DNA of 44,373 nt, from contig JAENWU010000007.1 in NCBI GenBank assembly GCA_016649905.1, positions 1-44,373 of the forward strand. The letters are read 5' to 3'. Positions 39,492 through 44,373 of this stretch are shown here, in pieces; position 1 is the stretch's first letter; the number at the start of each line of letters is the position of its first letter. Position numbers and translations under genes: made by a program. The notes beneath the pieces were generated by a model, which was not told where the DNA came from, ran no database searches, and was given only the letters and a program-made list of their open reading frames with translations. This stretch comes from Thermoleophilia bacterium. Its GTDB lineage: Bacteria; Actinomycetota; Thermoleophilia; Solirubrobacterales; 70-9.

Positions 39492-40619
39492 GTGAACCGC
39501 GGCCACTACAAGATCTTTCTCGGCATGGCGGCGGGGGTGGGGAAGACCTACCGGATGCTGCAGGAGGGCCAGACCGAGGCCGAGGCGGGCCGCGACGTCG
39601 TGATCGGCTACCTGGAGCCCCACAAACGGGAGGAAACCAGCGCCCAGGCGCGCGGGCTGGAGGTGGTGCCTCGGCACCACGTGCAGATCCGCGACGTGAC
39701 GGTCGAGGAGATGGATCTGGTCGGGCTGCTCGACCGCGACCCCGACCTGGCGCTGATCGACGAGCTGGCCCACACGAATCCTCCCGGCCTCGCCCACCAG
39801 AAGCGCTACGAGGACATCGCCGACGTGCTCGGGGCCGGGATCGACGTCTTTTCCACCGTCAACGTCCAGCACTTGGAGTCGCTGAACGATCAGGTGGCCG
39901 AGCTGACCGGGGTGCGGGTGCGGGAGACCGTGCCCGACTCCGTGCTCGGCGCCGCCGACGAGGTCGTTCTCATCGACCTCACGCCGGAGGCGCTGATCGC
40001 CCGTCTGCGGGCGGGGAAGATCTACCCGGGCGAGAACATCGACGCCGCCCTCAACAACTTCTTTCGGATCGAGAACCTCGCCGCCCTGCGCGAGGTCAGC
40101 CTGCGCCAGGTGGCCGAGGACGTCGAGTCGAAGCGACTCACCTTCAGCCAGGGCGAGTCGCTTGGCACGCGGGAGGAAGGGCAGCTTTCCGCCGACACCC
40201 CGAAGGCGGTCGGAGAGCGGCTGCTCGCCCTGGTTCGCCCGCAGCCCAGCTCCCAGCGGCTGGTGCGACGGGCCTGGCGCTCGGCGCAGCGGCTCGGGAC
40301 CGACCTCGATCTGCTCTGGGTGAAGCCGCCGGGCAAACCGATCGAGGGCGAGGAGGAGCGCCAGGTGACGGCGCTGCGCCAGCTCGCCTCGGTGCTCGGC
40401 GCGACGCTCTTGATCGAGGAGCACGATGACCTCGTCGCTGCCGTCGCCCGCCTTGTCCGCGAGCGCGGCTCCACCTACATCATGGTCGGCGAGTCGGAGC
40501 CGCCGCGGGGGCTGGCGCGGCTGCGCGAGCCGCTGCCGCAGCGGTTGATGCGAGCGACTCCACCGGGCGTCGACGTCCGGATCGTCGCCCACCGCGGCTC
40601 CAAGGAGGCGGGCCAGTGA
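39492..40619 (+). CDS. kdpD: KdpD N-terminal sensor domain plus USP-like domain, separate gene
   Basis: A 375-residue soluble protein equal to the cytosolic front half of KdpD. Residues 11-19 form Walker A (GMAAGVGKT), with Walker B in LALIDELAHTNPPG and the family block DVFSTVNVQHLESLNDQVAE. A universal-stress-like domain follows from about 240 (QRLVRRAWRSAQRLGTDLDL to YIMVGESEPP). No membrane or kinase part is present. It starts at GTG 39492 behind GGAG, 8 bp after kdpB. It presumably works with the kinase half at 32765-33916 as a two-piece KdpD. Full-length KdpD is about 890 residues, and the two halves together account for about 760. Confidence 0.9.
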   Translation: MNRGHYKIFLGMAAGVGKTYRMLQEGQTEAEAGRDVVIGYLEPHKREETSAQARGLEVVPRHHVQIRDVTVEEMDLVGLLDRDPDLALIDELAHTNPPGLAHQKRYEDIADVLGAGIDVFSTVNVQHLESLNDQVAELTGVRVRETVPDSVLGAADEVVLIDLTPEALIARLRAGKIYPGENIDAALNNFFRIENLAALREVSLRQVAEDVESKRLTFSQGESLGTREEGQLSADTPKAVGERLLALVRPQPSSQRLVRRAWRSAQRLGTDLDLLWVKPPGKPIEGEEERQVTALRQLASVLGATLLIEEHDDLVAAVARLVRERGSTYIMVGESEPPRGLARLREPLPQRLMRATPPGVDVRIVAHRGSKEAGQ

Positions 40620-41212
40620 TCGAGATCGAGCATCTGTTGATAGGAGTTGCGCTGATCGGCGGCCTTTGCGGCGGCTACCTGATCGCCCGTTCGCGGTTGC
40701 CCGGGCGCCGCTCCGACCGCCCGGAAGCAATCCACCAGATCCTCCTGCCCTTCACCGGCACCGAGGTGTCCCGGCGGGCGCTCGACGCGGCGCTGCGCCT
40801 GGCGCGGGCCGAGAACGCGACGCTGATGCCCGCCTACCTGGCCCAGGTGCCCAAGAGCCTGCCCCTGGAGTGCGCGATCCCCAACGAGGCGACCAGGGCG
40901 ATGCCGATGCTGGAGGCGATCGAACAGCGCGCCACCGCCCAGGGCGTCGCGGTCGACGCCCGGATCGAGCGTGGCCGCTCCTACCGCCACGCGCTGGAGC
41001 GTCTTCTGGAGCACGAGACCTTCGACCGGGTTGTGGTGCCGGCGAGCGCCTCGGGAGCCACCGGCTTCTCCGGCGACGATCTGGTCTGGCTCCTGCAGAA
41101 GGCCCCGGCCGAGGTGCTGATCCTGCGGCCCGGTCCAGAGGACCGGCGGGTCGTCAGCGCCAGCGGACCCGGCGCCAACGGCAACGGAAAAACCTCGGCC
41201 CGATCCAGGTAG
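40616..41212 (+). CDS. membrane-anchored universal stress protein
   Basis: A 198-residue protein with an N-terminal span (LLIGVALIGGLCGGYLIA) and a single USP domain: QILLPFTGTEVSRRALDAAL, a mid-domain RIERGRSYRHALERLL, and VVVPASASGATGFSGDDLVW ending in EVLILRPG. The usual USP nucleotide motif (G-x2-G-x9-G-S/T) is replaced by SASGATGFSGDD, so ATP binding is doubtful. Its GTG start overlaps the stop of the KdpD front half (GTGA). The coupling suggests it belongs to the same potassium-sensing apparatus. Confidence 0.8.
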   Translation: MIEIEHLLIGVALIGGLCGGYLIARSRLPGRRSDRPEAIHQILLPFTGTEVSRRALDAALRLARAENATLMPAYLAQVPKSLPLECAIPNEATRAMPMLEAIEQRATAQGVAVDARIERGRSYRHALERLLEHETFDRVVVPASASGATGFSGDDLVWLLQKAPAEVLILRPGPEDRRVVSASGPGANGNGKTSARSR

Positions 41213-41278
41213 GCGCGGGCCGGCGCCGCGCGGTGGTCGTGGCAGCGTCGCCGTGAGCCTCCGCCTCGCCCGTGTACG

Positions 41279-43240
41279 GTGCTCCCGCCCTCTGGGATTC
41301 GATACCACCTGAGCAGCGACGCCGACACCCGTAGCGCCAAAGTGCGCACCCCAGCCCAGGCGGCGCTGATCGTCGGCGCCCTGGGTGTCGTCTTCGGCGA
41401 CATCGGGACCAGCCCGCTCTACACGATCCAGACGGTCTTCAACCCGAGCGACCCGCATCCCGTCAGCGCCACCACGGAGAGCGTCTTCGGGATCATCTCG
41501 CTGATCTTCTGGGCGGTGACGATCATCGTCACGCTCAACTACGTGCTGTTGGTGATGCGCGCCGACAACGAGGACGAGGGCGGCATCATGGCCCTGATCA
41601 CCCTGATCAGGCGCCAGGCGGTGGCCGGGGGCAAGCGGACCAAGCTGGCGCTGGCGGCGCTCGGCATCTTCGGCGCCTCGCTGTTCTTCGGCGACAGCAT
41701 GATCACGCCGGCGATCTCGGTGCTGTCGGCGGTCGAGGGGCTGAAGGTGGTCCAGCCCTCGCTGGAGCACCTGATCGTGCCGATCACCGCGGTGATCATC
41801 GTCCTGCTGTTCGCGACCCAGCGCCTGGGCACCGCTGCGATCGGCCGCCTCTTCGGCCCCGTGATGATCGTCTGGTTCCTGGCGATCGGCGCCTGCGGCA
41901 TCTCCGGCATCGTGCTCGAGCCGGAAATCCTCAAGGCGCTCTCGCCGACCTACGCCCTGGACTTCATGACCGGCCATTTCGGGACCGCCTTCTTCGCGCT
42001 GGCGGCGGTCGTTCTGGCGGTCACGGGGGCGGAGGCCCTCTACGCCGACATGGGCCACTTCGGTCGCTCCCCGATCACGCGGGCCTGGCTGCTGCTCGTC
42101 TTTCCGGCCTGCATCCTCAACTACATGGGCCAGGGAGCGCTGATTCTCGGCGACCCGGCGGCGAACATCTCCAGCCCCTTCTTCCTGCTGGTCCCGGATT
42201 GGGGGCGAGTGCCGATGGTGCTGCTCGCCACGGCGGCGACGGTGATCGCCTCGCAGGCGGTGATCACGGGGGCCTTCTCGGTCGCCCGCCAGGCGGTTCA
42301 GCTCGGCTACCTGCCGCGTTTGCGGATCGCCCAGACCTCGGAGGAGACGGTCGGCCAGATCTACGTGCCCTGGATCAACTGGGTGCTGATGGTCTCGGTG
42401 CTGACCCTGGTCTTCGCCTTCCAGACCTCCTCGGCGCTGGCGTTCGCGTTCGGGATGGCGGTCACCGGCACGATCACGATCACGACGCTGCTGTTCTTCT
42501 ACATCGTCCGCCATCAGTGGGGGAAACCGCTCTGGCTCGTGGTGATCGGCGGCGGTGCCTTCCTCGTCGTCGACTTCTTCTTCCTGGCCGCGAACCTGAC
42601 CAAGATCACGCATGGGGCCTGGCTGCCGCTGCTGATCGGGATCGCCGTGTTCACGGTGATGACCACCTGGCAGCGCGGCCGCGAGCTGGTCACCGCGCGG
42701 CGCGAGGGTGTCGAGGGCTCGCTGCGCGAGTTCGTCGACCAGCTGCACGAGCGGCGGCCCTCGTTGCAGCGCGTCCCCGGCACCGCCGTGTTCCTCAACC
42801 GCAACAAGTCGACGACGCCGCTGGCGATGCGCGCCAACGTCGAGCACAACCAGATCCTCCACCGGCACGTGGTCATCCTCTCGATCGAGACCCTGCCCGT
42901 TCCCCACATCGCCCCGGCCGACCGGCTCGAGATCGACGAGCTCGGCTACGCCGACGACGGGATCGCTCACGTCGGCGCCCGCTTCGGCTATATGGACGAG
43001 CCCAACGTCCCGAGCCTTCTGCGGCTGGCCGCGGAATCGGGTCTCGAGTGCCCGCTCGAGGTTGACGAAGCCTCCTACTTCCTCTCCACGATCGAGCTGC
43101 GGGTCGGCGACGCGCCCGGCATGACTCGCTGGCGCAAGCGCCTCTTCGTCGCGACCTCGCGTATCACCGCCGACGCTGCCGAGTACTTCGGCCTGCCGCG
43201 CGATCGCACCGTGATCATGGGTTCGCGGATCGAGGTCTAG
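41279..43240 (+). CDS. kup: Kup-type potassium transporter
   Basis: A 653-residue K+/H+ symporter of the Kup/HAK/KT family. The hallmark N-terminal block LGVVFGDIGTSPLYTIQTVF is present. It is followed by NEDEGGIMALITLIRR, LFFGDSMITPAISVLSAVEG, GAEALYADMGHFGRSPI and the C-terminal cytosolic domain (RVPGTAVFLNRNKSTTPLAM). Twelve spans are expected and roughly that many hydrophobic segments are seen. GTG 41279 is taken as start; it lies 66 bp after the USP gene, too short a gap for a c-di-AMP riboswitch. It complements the high-affinity Kdp pump as a constitutive, lower-affinity system. Confidence 0.95.
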   Translation: MLPPSGIRYHLSSDADTRSAKVRTPAQAALIVGALGVVFGDIGTSPLYTIQTVFNPSDPHPVSATTESVFGIISLIFWAVTIIVTLNYVLLVMRADNEDEGGIMALITLIRRQAVAGGKRTKLALAALGIFGASLFFGDSMITPAISVLSAVEGLKVVQPSLEHLIVPITAVIIVLLFATQRLGTAAIGRLFGPVMIVWFLAIGACGISGIVLEPEILKALSPTYALDFMTGHFGTAFFALAAVVLAVTGAEALYADMGHFGRSPITRAWLLLVFPACILNYMGQGALILGDPAANISSPFFLLVPDWGRVPMVLLATAATVIASQAVITGAFSVARQAVQLGYLPRLRIAQTSEETVGQIYVPWINWVLMVSVLTLVFAFQTSSALAFAFGMAVTGTITITTLLFFYIVRHQWGKPLWLVVIGGGAFLVVDFFFLAANLTKITHGAWLPLLIGIAVFTVMTTWQRGRELVTARREGVEGSLREFVDQLHERRPSLQRVPGTAVFLNRNKSTTPLAMRANVEHNQILHRHVVILSIETLPVPHIAPADRLEIDELGYADDGIAHVGARFGYMDEPNVPSLLRLAAESGLECPLEVDEASYFLSTIELRVGDAPGMTRWRKRLFVATSRITADAAEYFGLPRDRTVIMGSRIEV

Positions 43241-43274
43241 CGCCGCACCCTGGGGGGTGAAGTGGGGGCCGATT

Positions 43275-43283
43275 ATCGGGGCT
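43275..43283 (+). repeat. left 9-bp target-site duplication (ATCGGGGCT)
   Basis: Directly repeated at 43475-43483 and abutting both ends of the 191-bp inverted-repeat element. Confidence 0.75.
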
Positions 43284-43474
43284 CGTGAGTATCCGGTCCA
43301 CTCAGGCCGGGTCCCGAGCCCGTCGAGGACTGACGCCTCTGGGGCTGGCGAGGTCGGCGCAGCCGACTTTCGCCCCACCACAGTGGGGTCCAAGTCGGAT
43401 TCGCTACCGGGCCGGCGATCCGGCGAGCTCTCGACAGGCCCACAGTGCGAACCGGAGTCAACCGGATACTCATG
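43284..43474. mobile_element. 191-bp MITE-like element with terminal inverted repeats
   Basis: The left end reads CGTGAGTATCCGGTCCACTC and the inward-reading right end CATGAGTATCCGGTTGACTC, 17 of 20 identical. Weaker similarity continues to about 45 bases, both arms ending in a GTCGAG. A 9-bp direct repeat (ATCGGGGCT) abuts both ends, as a transposase leaves. The interior has no gene but two tight hairpins: GTCGGC-GCA-GCCGAC (43353-43367) and CCCCAC-CACA-GTGGGG (43373-43388). It lies 34 bp past the kup stop. A non-autonomous element moved by an unlinked transposase is the simplest reading; the 9-bp duplication fits several IS families and does not identify one. Confidence 0.75.
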
Positions 43475-43715
43475 ATCGGGGCTGTTCTTCGTCGATGGGC
43501 AGGGGAGGGAAAGCGGCGCCGGCCACCGCCTTGATCCCACGCACGTCGATCTCGGCCGGGGAGCGGTTGATCAGCTGCAGCTCGTAGGCGAGGTGCTGGC
43601 GCCCGTCGCTGGCGAGGACCGGTTCCGGGGTGGCGATTACGTTGGCGATGACCGGGGTCAGCACATCCTCGGCGCCCGCGCTCGCGACCGGTGCCGCCAG
43701 CAGGACGACGGCCAC
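43471..43715 (-). CDS. small exported protein, 3' end altered by MITE insertion
   Basis: An 80- to 81-residue frame from GTG 43715 with a hydrophobic start (VAVVLLAAPVASAGA) that is the end of a signal peptide. The frame is open further upstream (TARRFLCPAAALA), so the true start may lie a little earlier. The mature part reads ANVIATPEPVLASDGRQHLA, then YELQLINRSPAEIDVRGIKA. This resembles the beta-sandwich-like front domain seen before M23 peptidases in actinobacteria, but no peptidase follows. The last codons enter the right end of the MITE and stop there. Removing the element and one target duplication would give a TAA right after Gln-Pro-Arg, so the protein gained only one residue. Confidence 0.55.
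43475..43483 (+). repeat. right 9-bp target-site duplication (ATCGGGGCT)
   Basis: The identical partner of 43275-43283, falling inside the last codons of the minus-strand gene that ends here. Confidence 0.75.
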
Positions 43716-43776
43716 CGCGAGGGCGGCGGCCGGGCAGAGGAAGCGGCGCGCGGTGGGGGGACGTTTGGAATTCTCG

Positions 43777-44373
43777 TCAGGGCGCTTTGCCGGCAGCCGC
43801 CGCGGGAGTCGCCTTTTTGGCGCTGGCCGGCGTTTCGCCGTTGGCGGCGGGCTTCCCGGCCGCCTTTTCCGACCCCTTCGTCACGATGGGCTTCGAAGGC
43901 GCTGCCGCTTTGCTCGGCGGCGCCGGGTGCGTGTCTTTCGCGGGCTTTGACGGCTCCGCGGGCTTCGCAGGGTGAGTGGGGTGGGCCGGATGCTCAGACT
44001 TGGCGGCGCTGTGGGCGGCATTTTTGTGAGCTGCGGCGGTCTGCTGTCCCTTGTTCGATGCGGCTGGTAGCGAGGGCCCCTGCCCGCGGCCGTGAATGGA
44101 ATCCGTTGCCGTCGCCTCGGTGGGAACCGCGCCCGGAGCCCTCGCCATGGGGACCCGCGCGTGAGCCCGCAGGGCGCCGCTCCCGGCGCGCGATCGGGCT
44201 GGCCTGGCGCCGTGCAGGTAGCCGGCGCCTGTCGCGCCAGCGCCAGCGGATCGCTCCGCTCCGCTTACCGACTCCGTAGCGCTCCCGGCCTCGATCGTTG
44301 GCGGCGCCGTGCGAGTCGCCTGCGAGCCGCCACCGGGCAGGCCGAGGTCGACGAGGTCGGCGCGCTGCGCCGC
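43777..44373 (-). CDS. Ala/Pro/Lys/His-rich protein, 5' end outside window
   Basis: The minus-strand frame is open from the right window edge to TGA at 43777-43779, about 198 codons, so the start lies outside. The visible part is low in complexity: Gly/Ala/Thr-rich first (LVDLGLPGGGSQATRTAPP), then repeats of His-Pro/Ala-Lys (HPAHPTHPAKPAEPSKPAK) and an Ala/Lys tail (ASAKKATPAAAAGKAP). Such tails resemble histone-H1-like or cell-wall-spanning linkers. No domain is recognisable. Long open frames are common at this GC content, so confidence is limited. It overlaps the upstream part of the small exported gene's frame, suggesting the same transcript. Confidence 0.4.
   Translation of the reverse strand, partial: AAQRADLVDLGLPGGGSQATRTAPPTIEAGSATESVSGAERSAGAGATGAGYLHGARPARSRAGSGALRAHARVPMARAPGAVPTEATATDSIHGRGQGPSLPAASNKGQQTAAAHKNAAHSAAKSEHPAHPTHPAKPAEPSKPAKDTHPAPPSKAAAPSKPIVTKGSEKAAGKPAANGETPASAKKATPAAAAGKAP

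Noticed and set aside
41213-41278. A c-di-AMP (ydaO-type) riboswitch before kup
   Set aside because: The gap is only 66 bases and shows none of the expected structure; it is far too short.
40475-43540. A 1021-codon minus-strand frame opposite kup and the USP gene
   Set aside because: It is Arg/Asp/Gly-rich without any domain and is the mirror of well-recognised plus-strand genes, an effect of high GC.
1-44373. CRISPR arrays, rRNA genes or a replication origin
   Set aside because: I saw no regularly spaced short repeats, no rRNA-like conserved segments and no DnaA-box cluster.

Overview
The window is very GC-rich and rich in GTG starts and ATGA/GTGA/TGATG gene overlaps. It carries DUF2294, COG4280, COG4705 and DUF5666 type genes, many Gly/Ala-rich membrane proteins and a DtxR-type iron box. 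This points to a high-GC actinobacterium, and gene content reminds me of Thermoleophilia (Solirubrobacterales). That placement is an inference, not a search result.

Layout. (1) 1-4.5 kb: the 3' part of an alpha/beta hydrolase, tRNA-Leu(CAG), then tRNA-Glu(CTC). A 42-bp repeat of the tRNA-Glu 3' end lies exactly 1996 bp downstream. The repeats bracket a small genomic island holding an AbiEi/AbiEii toxin-antitoxin pair and a 47-aa basic CxxC protein, but no integrase. A third, degenerate copy of the att core lies at 4445-4463, behind a secreted TTHB210/DUF5602-like gene, so two islands may be stacked. (2) 4.5-10 kb: a minus-strand operon of an MFS exporter, a fusion of a cyclic-nucleotide-binding-like domain with an aromatic amino acid lyase (altered MIO tripeptide), and a membrane ferric-reductase-like flavoprotein. 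It diverges from a small K+-channel-like protein with a non-canonical filter. (3) 10-12.3 kb: a glycosyltransferase remnant and a PhoX-like secreted phosphatase ending in a perfect terminator hairpin. (4) 12.3-16.7 kb: a six-gene minus-strand operon (OmpR regulator, histidine kinase, b-type cytochrome-like protein, small membrane protein, ApbE flavin transferase, ferric-reductase-like heme protein), probably a regulated transmembrane electron-transfer system.

(5) 16.7-25.4 kb is scarred by deletions. It holds an MFS exporter with two internal deletions, a dehydrogenase and a LysR regulator joined head to head with both 5' ends missing, an out-of-frame DUF2294 gene, and a chain of four abutting fragments (LolA/DUF2092-like, ABC ATPase, histidine kinase, COG4705). 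Intact genes sit between them: a DMT transporter, a STAS protein behind an 8-aa coupled leader, a REC-PAS-HD-GYP protein, and a COG4280 membrane protein with a small partner. (6) 25.4-31.7 kb: an Fe(III) ABC importer with an upstream iron box, a secreted DUF5666-like protein, and a divergent NarL-type two-component pair around a 14-bp perfect palindrome.

(7) 31.7-43.2 kb is a cation-homeostasis cluster: CorA, the kinase half of KdpD, KdpE, a 44-aa membrane peptide, KdpF, KdpA, KdpC, KdpB (order F-A-C-B), the N-terminal half of KdpD, a membrane-anchored universal stress protein, and Kup. KdpD is split into two genes about 6 kb apart. (8) 43.2-44.4 kb: a 191-bp MITE-like element with terminal inverted repeats and a 9-bp target duplication sits just behind kup, exactly at the stop codon of a small convergent secreted-protein gene. 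An Ala/Pro/Lys-rich reading frame then runs off the right edge.
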